This document shows positions 36,266 to 48,337 of a stretch of DNA of 64,000 nt, piece by piece. The notes beneath the pieces are model-generated. The model saw only the letters and a program-made list of their open reading frames with translations, did no database searches and was not told the DNA's origin. The stretch lies in the NCBI GenBank assembly GCA_944989445.1, contig CALYLW010000128.1:781001-845000 (forward strand), given 5' to 3'. The translations under genes were made by a program, and so were the position numbers. How positions within the stretch are numbered: the first letter of the stretch is position 1; every line of letters begins with the position of its first letter. Source of the DNA: Ampullaceana balthica. Its lineage: Eukaryota; Mollusca; Gastropoda; Lymnaeidae.

Positions 36266-38417
36266 CTAGAGATGATGTGAAGAGCTAGAGATGATGCGAA
36301 GAGATAGAGATGATGTGAAGGGCTAGAGATGATGTGAAGAGCTAGAGATGATGCGAAGAGCTAGAGATGATGTGAAGAACTAGAGATGATGTGAAGAGCT
36401 AGAGATGATGTGAAGAGCTAGAGATGATGTGAAGAGCTAGAGATGATGTGAAGAGCTAGAGATGATGTGAAGAGCTAGAGATGATGTGAAGAGCTAGAGA
36501 TGATGTGAAGAGCTAGAGATGATGTGAAGAGCTAGAGATGATGTGAAGAGCTAGAGATGATGTGAAGAGCTAGAGATGATGTGAAGAGCTAGAGATGATG
36601 TGAAGAGCTAGAGATGATGTGAAGAGCTAGAGATGATGTGAAGAGCTACAGATGATGTGAAGAGCTAGAGATGATGTGAAGAGCTAGAGATGATGTGAAG
36701 AGCTAGAGATGATGTGAAGAGCTAGAGATGATGTGAAGAGATGGAGATGATGTGAAGAGCTGGAGATGATGTGAAGAGCTAGAGATGATGTGAAGAGCTA
36801 GAGATGTTGTGAAGAGCTAGAGATGTTGTGAAGAGCTAGAGATGATGTGAAGAGCTAGAGATGGTGTGAAGATCTAGAGATGATGTGAAGAGCTAGAGAT
36901 GGTGTGAAGAGCTAGAGATGATGTGAAGAGCTAGAGATGATGTGAAGAGCTAGAGATGGTGTGAAGAGCTAGAGATGATGTGAAGAGCTAGAGATGATGT
37001 GAAGAGCTAGAGATGATGTGAAGAGCTAGAGATGATGTGAAGAGCTAGAGATGATGTGAAGAGCTAGAGATGTTGTGAAGAGCTAGAGATGTTGTGAAGA
37101 GCTAGAGATGATGTGAAGAGCTAGAGATGATGTGAAGAGCTAGAGATGATGTGAAGAGCTAGAGATGATGTGAAGAGCTAGAGATGATGTGAAGAGCTAG
37201 AGATGATGTGAAGAGCTTGATATGATGTGAAGAGCTAGAGATGATGTGAATAGCTAGAGATGATGTGAAGAGCTAGAGATGATGTGAAGAGCTAGAGATG
37301 ATGTGAAGAGCTAGAGATGATGTGAAGAGCTAGAGATGATGTGAAGAGCTAGAGATGATGTGAAGAGCTAGAGATGATGTGAAGAGCTAGAGATGATGTG
37401 AAGAGCTAGAGATGGTGTGAAGAGCTAGAGATGATGTGAAGAGCTAGAGATGGTGTGAAGAGCTAGAGATGATGTGAAGAGCTAGAGATGATGTGAAGAG
37501 CTAGAGATGATGTGAAGAGCTAGAGATGATGTGAAGAGCTAGAGATGATGTGAAGAGCTAGAGATGATGTGAAGAGCTAGAGATGATGTGAAGAGCTAGA
37601 GATGGTGTGAAGAGCTAGAGATGATGTGAAGAGCTAGAGATGATGTGAAGAGCTACAGATGATGTGAAGAGCTACAGATGATGTGAAGAGCTAGAGATGA
37701 TGTGAAGAGCTAGAGATGATGTGAAGAGCTAGAGATGATGTGAAGAGCTAGAGATGGTGTGAAGAGCTAGAGATGATGTGAAGAGCTAGAGATGATGTGA
37801 AGAGCTACAGATGATGTGAAGAGCTACAGATGATGTGAAGAGCTAGAGATGATGTGAAGAGCTAGAGATGATGTGAAGAGCTAGAGATGATGTGAAGAGC
37901 TAGAGATGATGTGAAGAGCTAGAGATGATGTGAAGAGCTAGAGATGATGTGAAGAGCTAGAGATAATGTGAAGAGCTAGAGATGATGTGAAGAGCTAGAG
38001 ATGATGTGAAGAGCTAGAGATGGTGTGAAGAGCTAGGGATGTTGTGAAGAGCTAGAGATGATGTGAAGAGCTACAGATGATGTGAAGAGCTAGAGATGAT
38101 GTGAAGAGCTAGAGATGATGTGAAGAGCTAGAGATGATGTGAAGAGCTAGAGATGATGTGAAGAGCTAGAGATGATGTGAAGAGCTAGAGATGATGTGAA
38201 GAGCTAGAGATGATGTGAAGAGCTAGAGATGGTGTGAAGAGCTAGGGATGTTGTGAAGAGCTAGAGATGATGTGAAGAGCTAGAGATGATGTGAAGAGCT
38301 AGAGATGGTGTGAAGAGCTAGAGATGGCGTGAAGAGCTAGAGATGATGTGAAGAGCTAGAGATGATGTGAAGAGCTAGAGATGGTGTGAAGAGCTAGAGA
38401 TGATGTGAAGAGCTAGA

Positions 38418-38637
38418 TGTCACATAGCCGAGTGGGCGTGACCTTATTAACTCTGTTTCACAATAAATCTATGAGGCACTGTTTGAATAATACAACTTTT
38501 AATCACAACTTCTATTTACATTAATTTACATCAGGAATATCTCACGTCCGTAAAATGGAACCATACACTCAGTCGCCATGTTTTATTCTCCCTGTCATGT
38601 GACCACTAACACTTATAGTTACCTCCCTCACGTGACA
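38418..38637. mobile_element. 220-bp solo-LTR-like insertion, copy 2
   Basis: Same ends and CTAGA duplication as copy 1. The flanking variant units match those of copy 3, so this copy and copy 3 arose by duplication of a larger block. Confidence 0.75.
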
Positions 38638-39383
38638 CTAGAGATGATGTGAAGAGCTAGAAATGATGTGAAGAGCTAGAGATGGTGTGAAGAGCTATAG
38701 ATGATGTGAAGAGCTAGAGATGGTGTGAAGAGGTAGACATGGTGTGAAGAGCTAGAGATGATGTGAAGAGCTAGAGATGATGTGAAGAGCTAGAGATGAT
38801 GTGAAGAGCTAGAGATGATGTGAAGAGCTAGAGATGATGTGAAGAGCTAGAGATGATGCGAAGAGATAGAGATGATGTGAAGAGCTAGAGATGATGTGAA
38901 GAGCTAGAGATGATGTGAAGAGCTAGAGATGATGTGAAGAGCTAGAGATAATGTGAAGAGCTAGAGATGATGTGAAGAGCTAGAGATGATGTGAAGAGCT
39001 AGAGATAGTGTGAAGAGCTAGGGATGTTGTGAAGAGCTAGAGATGATGTGAAGAGCTACAGATGATGTGAAGAGCTAGAGATGATGTGAAGAGCTAGAGA
39101 TGATGTGAAGAGCTAGAGATGATGTGAAGAGCTAGAGATGATGTGAAGAGCTAGAGATGATGTGAAGAGCTAGAGATGATGTGAAGAGCTAGAGATGATG
39201 TGAAGAGCTAGAGATGGTGTGAAGAGCTAGGGATTTTGTGAAGAGCTAGAGATGATGTGAAGAGCTAGAGATGGTGTGAAGAGCTAGAGATGGCGTGAAG
39301 AGCTAGAGATGATGTGAAGAGCTAGAGATGATGTGAAGAGCTAGAGATGGTGTGAAGAGCTAGAGATGATGTGAAGAGCTAGA

Positions 39384-39603
39384 TGTCACATAGCCGAGTG
39401 GGCGTGACCTTATTAACTCTGTTTCACAATAAATCTATGAGGCACTGTTTGAATAATACAACTTTTAATCACAACTTCTATTTACATTAATTTACATCAG
39501 GAATATCTCACGTCCGTAAAATGGAACCATACACTCAGTCGCCATGTTTTATTCTCCCTGTCATGTGACCACTAACACTTATAGTTACCTCCCTCACGTG
39601 ACA
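39384..39603. mobile_element. 220-bp solo-LTR-like insertion, copy 3
   Basis: Same ends and CTAGA duplication. The copy 2 to copy 3 distance is 966 bp, equal to 225 plus 39 units of 19 bp. The downstream variant series (AGAAATG, CTATAGATG, GGTAGACATGG) is shared with copy 2. Confidence 0.75.
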
Positions 39604-42020
39604 CTAGAGATGATGTGAAGAGCTAGAAATGATGTGAAGAGCTAGAGATGGTGTGAAGAGCTATAGATGATGTGAAGAGCTAGAGATGGTGTGAAGAGGT
39701 AGACATGGTGTGAAGAGCTAGAGATGATGTGAAGAGCTAGAGATGATGTGAAGAGCTAGAGATGATGTGAAGAGCTAGAGATGATGTGAAGAACTAGAGA
39801 TGATGTGAATAGCTAGAGATGATGTGAAGAGCTAGAGATGATGCGAAGAGATAGAGATGATGTGAAGAGCTAGAGATGATGTGAAGAGCTAGAGATGATG
39901 TGAAGAGCTAGAGATGATGTGAAGAGCTAGAGATGATGTGAAGAGCTAGAGATGATATGAAGAGCTAGAGATGATGTGAAGAGCTAGAGATGATGTGAAG
40001 AGCTAGAGATGATGTGAAGAGCTAGAGATGATGTGAAGAGCTAGAGATGATGTGAAGAGCTAGAGATGATGTGAAGAGCTAGAGATGATGTGAAGAGCTA
40101 GAGATGATGTGAAGAGCTAGAGATGATGTGAAGAGCTAGAGATGATGTGAAGAGCTAGAGATGATGTGAAGAGCTAGAGATGATATGAAGAGCTAGAGAT
40201 GATGTGAAGAGCTAGAGATGATGTGAAGAGCTAGAGATGATGTGAAGAGCTAGAGATGATGTGAAGAGCTAGAGATGATGTGAAGAGCTAGAGATGATGT
40301 GAAGAGCTAGAGATGATGTGAAGAGCTAGAGATGATGTGTGTTGTTGACCTGACGTCGATCTCAAGTAATTTTTGATAATTTTTATTTTGCTGAAATTCC
40401 TTTCAGTAGTGGCTACTGTGGCTGGCATTGTAAGAAATGATTTTAGAGCTCGTTCGATATTCGGTTACGATTCTTGGCATTCCCATGTAGCGAGAACATT
40501 TAGAAGATCTAAATGAAACATGACGTCATCAGGTTTTTTGTTTTGCAATAGTTTAATCATTTGGTGTTTAAGGCATTTTATTTCAATTATAAATTGCTCT
40601 TATTTATTTCAGGATATTTGCCTGATAATAGAATATCCTTAGATTCTAAATCTGCCATTGCAAAAGATTGGAATGCTTTGCCAGTCAGAAAGTTAAAGTC
40701 TTCTGCTATATTATTCAGTGAAAGAAATTTGTATTTGAACTGCATCATTATTGAATCAATGATTGCAACAACAAAAAATTGAATTAATCCAAGTTAGGTC
40801 CTTCCTCTTCAGCATGCTCTCCTGGTATTCGTTTTCGTTTTGCTTTCCTTTTTTGAACTGGCTTGATTTTCATTTTAATACATGACATTTCTTCAAGTTT
40901 GGCAATTTTTTTTTATAGATTTCGTTAGTTCTTAGATGTTCAAAGGCATTTAAAAGTCCTTTTATTAACAATGATGATCGGAAAATATCCTGGTCTTTTG
41001 TAGTGCTAAATTGACTTTTTAAAATATTTTTTCCAATATCAAATTCCAAATAGTTATAAACGAAATGAACTTGTAACTATTGATTTTACGGTGCAATGAT
41101 TTAGCAACAGATAATGCATCACCAAGTAAGTGATTATCCTTCATTTCAATTAATACTAAAATAATTTGCTCATATGCAGCACTTACAGCATTTGCTTTGG
41201 AACACCATGTTGTGTCCGCATGTTTCTTTAGGCTGATTTCAGTGACTGTGGATATTTTTTCCTATCTACTAGTTGACGAGGAGAAAACAATTGTACACTT
41301 CCTGTATTGTTCCGAAAATTGTCACATCTGCATCAATGCTGGCCGCTTACACACCTACCAAATTAAGACTATGTATGTGCAGAACATGTAATATATTGAG
41401 CAAGTGGATTCTCTTTTTCAAGTATGGCTTGAATTCCCTTGTACTGCCCTGCCATGTTGGCCCCATTATATTTGCCACGTACATCTTCAAGTGATAAATC
41501 ATTTTGAATTAATGCTGCTTTAATTTCCAAAGGCAATTCCTTCTGTTTTTTCAGTTTTGTTTATGAAACCAACGAAACTCTTTTCAATGGTATATTCTTT
41601 ATCTGACAATTTTAAATACCGAATAATTTCAGCTAATTGTTCTTTGTGAGATACATCCGGAGTGCTATCAAATATTATACTATAATATTTAGCTTCTTGA
41701 ATTTCTTTTATTATTTCACTTTGTAGTTTCGCTGATAACAAAATAATACATTCATTCTGGATTGTTGGCGACAAATAGCTAGTGTGATTTTTAATATGCG
41801 ATTCAAGGCAATTCTTAAAACCAACATCATACTGACACAAATTTTATCAGATTCAAAAATATACCTCCATCTTGTTCGTGTCCATGAAAAGCTAAGTTGT
41901 TTTCAGCACAAAACAGTATACATTTTAATATAAAAATGAGAGATTTAGTGGCGCCCTTTTGAGCTGGCGCCCTTTGCAACTGCCCCGATGCCAACCCGTT
42001 GCTACGCCACTGTCAGGATG

Positions 42021-42520
42021 TGATTGAAAGTCGATGAGATCGACCTGACTAAGAGAGTTGAATTCAGAAAAAGCCATTGGCTTGACCACAATGACTTTTT
42101 TGACGCCTTTTTATATTTTTTCTGGCAAGGTTCACTAAGGTTATTACACAGTTCAATATCATGACGGGTAGCGTTCTTGTATTTGGGTGAAACTTCTTTC
42201 AACATTTTGTCCCGTCCTCAATGGCCAGATAGGCTTTATGAAGTACGTCAAATATCTCGGAGTCCGCGACGTAAAACAGAATGGCACTCACGCTTTCTTT
42301 AACAGTAACAGGGTAGATCAACTTACTCTTATTTTCCACCCATTATGACATCATAGTGTTTCACCAGCCAATAGTCCCGTGGTTCTTCCTTATTGGAGGT
42401 CTAAGCCATTTTCATATCGTCTACCAATTTTTGGTAACAGTTTCGGTTTTAAAAAACGCTGTTTTTATCAGCATTGGCTCTTACTTTAGATAACTCATTG
42501 TAGAACCGTCATTGCATGTC
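42021..42520 (-). pseudogene. KRBA2-like integrase pseudogene, N-terminal half
   Basis: Minus-strand fragments such as YWLVKHYDVI, RDKML, EVSPKYKNATRHDIELCNNL and SEPCQKKYKK fit the N-terminal and zinc-binding H2C2 part of KRBA2-like integrases. Stops and frameshifts are present. It is the other half of the sequence at 32540-33060, separated by the hAT element. No introns are evident. Confidence 0.65.
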
Positions 42521-42929
42521 AACATGGCGTGATTCCTTTCCCCAGCACTACATTCTCTTCCGACATTGTCACACAGCAATCCAAAAGGAAACCTTATGGG
42601 GGAATGTCTGTGGAATCTCAGCTGGATGATATAAACTGACGTCAGAAGAATTTTAGCAATATTGTCTTTGATTTGCTAGTAGAACCTCGTACCGGCTACA
42701 CGCTGTCTTACAATAACTTTCAACACTCACAGGCTCCGATCGCCATCATCAAACAACGACCAAAGTGCCACCGCCAACATCAGTGTCTAGAAAAATAGCG
42801 GGGGTAGGCCAATTACATTATTTGGCGGATGCCAACTCGGCAGTCTATGGAATGTCTAGGCAATCTATAAACTACCAATCATTTCATAAAGTAATGGGGG
42901 TGAGACTGCAATGAGGCTTTTAAATAGGT
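42521..42929. other. Unassigned spacer
   Basis: No frame, array or repeat end is recognised, except GAGACTGCAATGAGGCTTTT at about 42902-42921, which is the outer flank of the palindromic repeat family that follows. Confidence 0.4.
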
Positions 42930-43108
42930 AAATTTATAATATAAAAACAGCGTATTAGTAGGCCTGACAAGACGTAACACAACAGCGAACGTTTCGGCAA
43001 AGAGCCTTCCTCAACGGACAAATAGTACACACATGAAACGAATAACACGAAATAATAATAAAAAAAACACTTAGCTGCGGTGAAATCCAAGCAGTCCAGT
43101 AGGGATGT
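42930..43108. mobile_element. Single arm of the palindromic (Penelope-like?) repeat
   Basis: It carries the same run of blocks as the left arm at 19592-19752 (GTATTAGTAGGCCTGACAAG, AACGTTTCGGCAAAGAGCC, CACTTAGCTGCGGTGAAATC, AAGCAGTCCAGTAGGGAT). The complement of 42989-43016 holds the hammerhead-like core TTGAGGA ... GCCGAAAC. Confidence 0.75.
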
Positions 43109-43151
43109 CCTACTTCTTATTATCGAGGATAAAAGTGAAAAACAGTCGGAC

Positions 43152-43794
43152 CTCGCTAACTCAAACTTCCCTAAGTCGAAAACCTCGCTATATCGAATTA
43201 ATTGTTAGATCCCGGGCAAATTCAACAAGACTCATGTATTTGAGATCTCCTTAACTCCAAGATTTTCGGCTTTCAACCTCTCTTAGTCGAATTTTCCAAG
43301 GCGTTCAGGTTATTATTCTGGAGTGACATTTCCGTGTTCCGTAGAGTCAAGTAAATGGACGTTATATCTTATCTTAGTGCACTCCACGAGGGATTAAGCG
43401 ACCCTTGCAAGTACAAAACATGACAAAGACAAGAAAAGGAGTGGTAACTAATTCGCGTTCCTTTGCTGCATGATATGACTCTTTTTAACTAGAAAAATCT
43501 TACTCCCCCATCCCACTGTCGAGGGAGTAAAATGGGGAAATGGAGGGAAAGCGTGTCCTCTCACAGGCTTGTGTCGGCATGTCAAAGCAAGTTGGCTTCT
43601 TTCATATAAATATAGACACCGCCTCTCTTTCCTGTCAAGCATACTAGCCGGTATGGCTGTTCCCCCCACCTCTCAATATTTACATTGTCCTTGATTAATC
43701 TGCGCATATTCCGCCATTTTCCCTAACTCAAAAACTCCATAAGTCGATATTTTTCGGGTCCTTTTGAGTTCGACTTAGAGAGGTCCGACTGTAT
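43152..43794. mobile_element. Tigger/pogo-like MITE
   Basis: Inverted ends CAGTCGGACCTCGCTAACTC and GACTTAGAGAGGTCCGACTG with repeated TAAGTCGA-like motifs inside each end. A TA follows the right end; the left TA is not evident. No transposase was found. Confidence 0.75.
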
Positions 43795-43828
43795 TTATTT
43801 AAATACAAATTTAAAAGTTATAGATTAA

Positions 43829-43892
43829 GTGGCGCCCTTTTTAGCTGGCGCCCTTGGCTACCGCCCCGATGCCAACCCGTTGTTACGCCACT
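43829..43892. mobile_element. Right end of a second hAT copy of the 33069-42012 family
   Basis: GTGGCGCCCTTTTTAGCTGG and CCCGATGCCAACCCGTTG then TTACGCCACTG match the terminal 64 bp of the hAT at 41949-42012. Its left part is displaced by the neighbouring MITE and was not located. Confidence 0.7.
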
Positions 43893-44089
43893 GGTTTCCC
43901 CAGTAGTTTGTTTATTTGCTCAACGTCCCCAATGGGGAAAACACAACCAGATCTTAGGTTGTCCCCCCTTATACTATCTCAGAAGTCTAATAATATCTTT
44001 TATCTAAAAGATGTTAACATGTCAGGGCACCAAAATAATCCCAAAGTTCTCGCCGCTGTATGCGCTATCCCCATAAGTCCCAAAGAACA

Positions 44090-44710
44090 GCTAGTATGAG
44101 ACAGCTAGTATGAGACAGCTAGTATGCCACAGCTAGTATGAGACAGCTAGTATGAGACAGCTAGTATGAGACATCTAGTATGACACAGCTAGTATGAGAC
44201 ATCTAGTATGAGACAGCTAGTATGAGACAGCTAGTATGACACAGCTAGTATGAGACAGCTAGTATGAGACATCTAGTATGACACAGCTAGTATGAGACAT
44301 CTAGTATGAGACAGCTAGTATGAGACAGCTAGTATGAGACATCTAGTATGAGGCAGCTAGTATGAGGCAGCTAGTATGAGACAGCTAGTATGAGACAGCT
44401 AGTATGCCACAGCTAGTATGAGACAGCTAGTATGAGACAGCTAGTATGAGACAGCTAGTATGAGACAGCTAGTATGAGACAGCTAGTATGAGACAGCTAG
44501 TATGAGACAGCTAGTATGAGACAGCTAGTATGACACAGCTAGTATGAGACATCTAGTATGACACAGCTAGTATGACACAGCTAGTATGAGACAGCTAGTA
44601 TGACACAGCTAGTATGACACAGCTAGTATGAGACAGCTAGTATGAGACATCAAGAATAAACATTAGATATGACACAGCTATTATGATAGCTAGTATGAGA
44701 CAGCTAGTAG
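44090..44710. repeat. 14-bp minisatellite
   Basis: About 43 copies of ACAGCTAGTATGAG, with ACATCTAG, CCACAGC and GGCAGC variants. Confidence 0.95.
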
Positions 44711-45124
44711 CTATAAAATACTGTTTTTGTTTCTATAACAAGAATAATACAAGACATAATATTATTTGAAAGGCCATTTTATATCTGCTGTCCTTTGTTT
44801 ATGTGTAAGATCTTCAATGGCTCTGTGGTTTCGTGCTCAAATGATCAAACGACCGTCAGACATTCAGGTCTGATGTGTGACGTGTCACTGAGTGAATATC
44901 CTCTGATATTCTCCCCTTGGCAGGGGTGACAATTGCTGCTGTTACTGTCTTGTTACGTCCCATGCTGGCTCTTATGATATCCCCTATATTTAAACTGTGA
45001 CGTCTTTGTTTCTTTAGCATGGCCGCCTTCGTCCAACCTGTAAAAAACAGAGGCTTAGCTCTTACATTATTAGTTGGTACTAATTTGTCTGCCCATTGAT
45101 CAGTGTGCGTGGCACTGTCTTCTT
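44711..45124. other. Spacer between arrays
   Basis: Mixed-composition sequence without a supported gene. GTCTGATGTGTGACGTGTCA and similar stretches are not recognised. Confidence 0.4.
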
Positions 45125-45551
45125 AACGTGTCTCTTAGATTCTCTTAACGTTGATTCTCTTAACGTTGATTCTCTTAGCGTAGATTCTCTTAAAGTTGAT
45201 TCTCTTAACGTTGATTCTCTTAACGTTGATTCTCTTAGCGTAGATTCTCTTAACGTTGATTCTCTTAGCGTAGATTCTCTTAGCGTAGATTCTCTTAGCG
45301 TAGATTCTCTTAGCGTAGATTCTCTTAGCGTAGATTCTCTCAGCGTAGATTCTCTTAGCGTAGATTCTCTTAGCGTAGATTCTCTTAGCGTAGATTCTCT
45401 TAGCGTAGATTCTCTTAGCGTAGATTCTCTTAGCGTAGATTCTCTTAGCGTAGATTCTCTTAGCGTAGATTCTCTTAGCGTAGATTCTCTTAGCGTAGAT
45501 TCTCTTAGCGTAGATTCTCTCAGCGTAGATTCTCTTAGCGTAGATTCTCTT
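45125..45551. repeat. 15-bp minisatellite
   Basis: About 28 copies of GATTCTCTTAGCGTA; the leftmost copies have AACGTT instead of AGCGTA. The 15-bp period gives a five-residue repeating frame that has no supported gene context. Confidence 0.95.
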
Positions 45552-45860
45552 ACCTTCCCCCCGCCCTCACGATTTCAGGCTGTGTCCAATACTACATCTA
45601 CCTTAGTACACCACCAAAATATAAGTCTTTTAATTATTACATAATTAGTAACCGTAGTAGTTAATTCCTCAAGTATTCCTAGAGGTAAAAAGAGAGAAAA
45701 GTTCTATTTGTAGAAAAAGATATTGAACCAACTATTTTTTTTACTTCAATCCAACTGAAAAAAACAAACAAAAACAAACAAACAGCAACAAATAAACAAA
45801 CACAAATATATATATACCATAATACTCCGTGGAGAGAAACGGGTACAAGCATCCCCAGAA

Positions 45861-46022
45861 TCAAAGATGTGTCAAGGCTATCAAAGATGTGTCGAGGCTA
45901 TCAAAGATGTGTCAAGGCTATCAAAGATGTGTCGAGGCTATCAAAGATGTGTCGAGGCTATCAAAGATGTGTCAAGGCTATCAAAGATGTGTCGAGGCTA
46001 TCAAAGATGTGTCGAGGCTATG
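45861..46022. repeat. 20-bp minisatellite
   Basis: Eight copies of TATCAAAGATGTGTCGAGGC, with CAAGGC alternates. Confidence 0.95.
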
Positions 46023-46254
46023 ATCACTTCAAGTAATTTCTGAAAGTCCAATACAAAACCAATGTGCTATGAAACATGAACAGGAGTTTAAATAGAAATA
46101 AATCAGAAACGTTTACAGAACTTCATCAACAAGCGCCCCCCCTCCCCCCCCTCCCGAACCCAAAAATAGTTCATGTTCAACGATTTTCCATGTTAAGAGC
46201 TTTGCGTTAAGTGTATTTCACCGTGTTTGATAATTTGTGGAGCAAATGGATCAT

Positions 46255-47905
46255 CACACCAATTATATATTCTATCATCACAACTGTTATATTTTCTATC
46301 ATCACAACAGTTACATATTCTATAATCACAACAGTTATATATTCTATCATCACAACTGTTATATATTCTATCATCACAACAGTTATATATTCTATCATCA
46401 CAACAGTAACAGTTATATATTCTATCATCACAACAGTTATATATTCTATCATCACAACTGTTATATACTCTATCATCACAACAGTAACAGTTATATATTC
46501 TATCATCACAACTGTTATATATTCTATCATCACAACAGTTATATATTCTATCATCACAACAGTAACAGTTATATATTCTATCATCACAACTGTTATATAT
46601 TCTATCATCACAACAGTAACAGTTATATATTCTATCATCACAACAGTTATATATTCTATCATCACAACTGTTATATATTCTATCATCAGAACAATTATAT
46701 ATTCTATCATCACAACTGTTATATATTCTATCATCACAACAGTTATATATTCTATCATCACAACAGTTATATATTCTATCATCACAACAGTTATATATTC
46801 TATCATCACAACATCTATATATTCTATCATGACAACAGTTATATATTCTATCATCACAACAGTTATATATTCTATCATCACAACTGTTATATATTCTATC
46901 ATCACAACAGTTATATATTCTATCATCACAACAGTTATATATTCTATCATCACAACATCTATATATTCTATCATCACAACAGCTATATATTCTATCATCA
47001 CAACAGTTATATACTCTATCATCACAACAGTAACAGTTATATATTCTATAATCACAACTGTTAGATATTCTATCATCATAACTGTTTTATAATCATCACA
47101 ACAGTTATATATTCTATCATCACAACTGTTATATATTATATCATCACAACAGCTATATATTCTATCATCACAACTGTTATATATTCTATCATCACAACTG
47201 TTATATATCCTATCATCACAACAGCTATATATTCTATCATCACAACAGCTATATATTCTATCATCACAACAGCTATATATTCTATCATCACAACAGCTAT
47301 ATAATCTATCATCACAACAGCTATATATTCTATCATCACAACAGTTATATATTCTATCATCACAACAGCTATATATTCTATCATCACAACAGCTATATAT
47401 TATATCATCACAACAATTATATATTCTATCATGACAACAGTTATATATTCTATCATCACAACAGTTATAAATTCTATCATCACAACTGTTATATATTCTA
47501 TCATCACAACTGTTATATATTCTATAATCACAACATTTATATATTCTATCATCACAACAGTTATATATTCTATCATCACAACTGTTATATATTCTATCAT
47601 CACAACAGTTATATATTCTATCATCACAACAGTTATATATTCTATCATCACAACAGTTATATATTCTATAATCACAACTGCTATATATTCTATCATCCCA
47701 ACAGTTATATATTCTATGATCACAACAGTTATATATTCTATAATCACAACAGTTATATATTCTATCATCACAACTGTTATATATTCTATGATCACAACAG
47801 TTATATATTCTATAATCACAACAGTTATATATTCTATCATCACAACTGTTATATATTCTATCATCACAACTGTTATATATTCTATCATCACAACAGCTAT
47901 ATATA
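46255..47905. repeat. 24-bp minisatellite
   Basis: About 68 copies of a unit containing TATATATTCTATCATCACAA followed by CAGT or CTGT, with occasional six-base additions (CAGTAA). The period is divisible by three, so open frames of nearly 300 residues appear on both strands; they are not considered genes. Confidence 0.96.
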
Positions 47906-47916
47906 GACGACTGTAA

Positions 47917-48030
47917 GTGTACCCATTAAGGTAAAGACTATAGACTGTGAAGTGTACTGTGTACCCATTAAGGTAAAGACTATAGACTGTAAGTGTACTG
48001 TGTACCCATTGAGGTAAAGACTATAGACTG
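47917..48030. repeat. 41-bp tandem repeat, about three copies
   Basis: Units contain GTACCCATTAAGGTAAAGAC and TATAGACTGTAAGTGTACTG. Confidence 0.9.
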
Positions 48031-48337
48031 TAAGTATATCTAATGCTAGGAAAGCCTCTTTGTTCAAAACAAATGCTGGTCCTAAATGTAATGAACAAAT
48101 AAGGAGTACAGATGAAGCATGAGCAAATATCACGCTCCGTCTCCACCACCTGTATTGCCCTCAGCACTAGATGGCATTACGAACACTAGACACATTGACG
48201 TTGGGTTTCCTCGCAAAGCTTTGTTATCAGAAATGTCTGGAATTTTAATTTAGTCTCCCCCCCCCCGTGAAGGGCCAAGCTATTTTGAGCACCCTTCCAC
48301 AAAAAGTCTGCGCATTTGAAGTAGACCTCGAAATATA

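Larger units (their letters stand above)
33548..40340. repeat. 19-bp satellite array, about 320 units
   Basis: Unit GATGATGTGAAGAGCTAGA; minus-strand form CACATCATCTCTAGCTCTT. Common variants have GTTGTG, GGTGTG or GAGATGG at fixed places, and these recur in blocks, indicating higher-order duplication (for example GAAGAGATGGAGATG near 34044, 34629, 34989 and 35507). Three 220-bp LTR-like insertions lie inside. Excluding these and their target duplications, the length is close to 322 x 19 bp. Confidence 0.97.
33455..41935 (-). pseudogene. hAT transposase (DUF4371 and dimerisation region), split by the satellite
   Basis: In transcript order from about 41935: NNLAFHGHEQDGG; then a frame (41840-41520) with SHIKNHTSYLSPTIQNE and AKYYSIIFDSTPDVSHKEQL (DUF4371, RNase-H-like fold with the catalytic-type D); then KTRWSSKANAVSAAYEQI; then the C-terminal dimerisation segment TTERNFSKIKIIKNYLRSTS (about 40430-40350). 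The frame enters the satellite at HTSSLAL, and beyond the array at about 33570 it leaves as TTSLALLFIERELTSQ, then FDEII, ending with stop TGA at 33455-33457. Several stops and frameshifts elsewhere make it non-functional. The known role of the family is DNA transposition in the nucleus. Confidence 0.8.
33069..42012 (-). mobile_element. hAT element (DUF4371/ZMYM1-like) bearing a 6.8-kb internal satellite
   Basis: Ends CAGAGGTGTAACTAGG and CCCGTTGCTACGCCACTG are inverted (CAG-GGYGTARC type), and TCAGGATG is duplicated exactly at 33061-33068 and 42013-42020. The minus strand encodes a decayed hAT transposase. Without the satellite the element would be about 2.15 kb. The region between the right end and the first transposase residues is only about 70 bp, so the N-terminal zinc finger part is deleted. 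A second right end of the family is at 43829-43892. Confidence 0.88.

Noticed and set aside
33548..40340. Possible CRISPR-like or centromeric array
   Set aside because: The units are contiguous with no spacers, so not CRISPR. A centromere role has no support: the array lies inside one hAT element and nothing shows chromosome-wide abundance.
45096..45644. 182-residue repetitive frame (DSLSV repeats)
   Set aside because: It is explained by the 15-bp minisatellite. It does not begin with ATG and the non-repeat ends match nothing.
46207..47092. Open frames of about 290 residues on both strands in a 24-bp array
   Set aside because: The frames exist because the period is divisible by three and the unit lacks stops. 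They have no family similarity, gene context or start context, and both strands are open at once.
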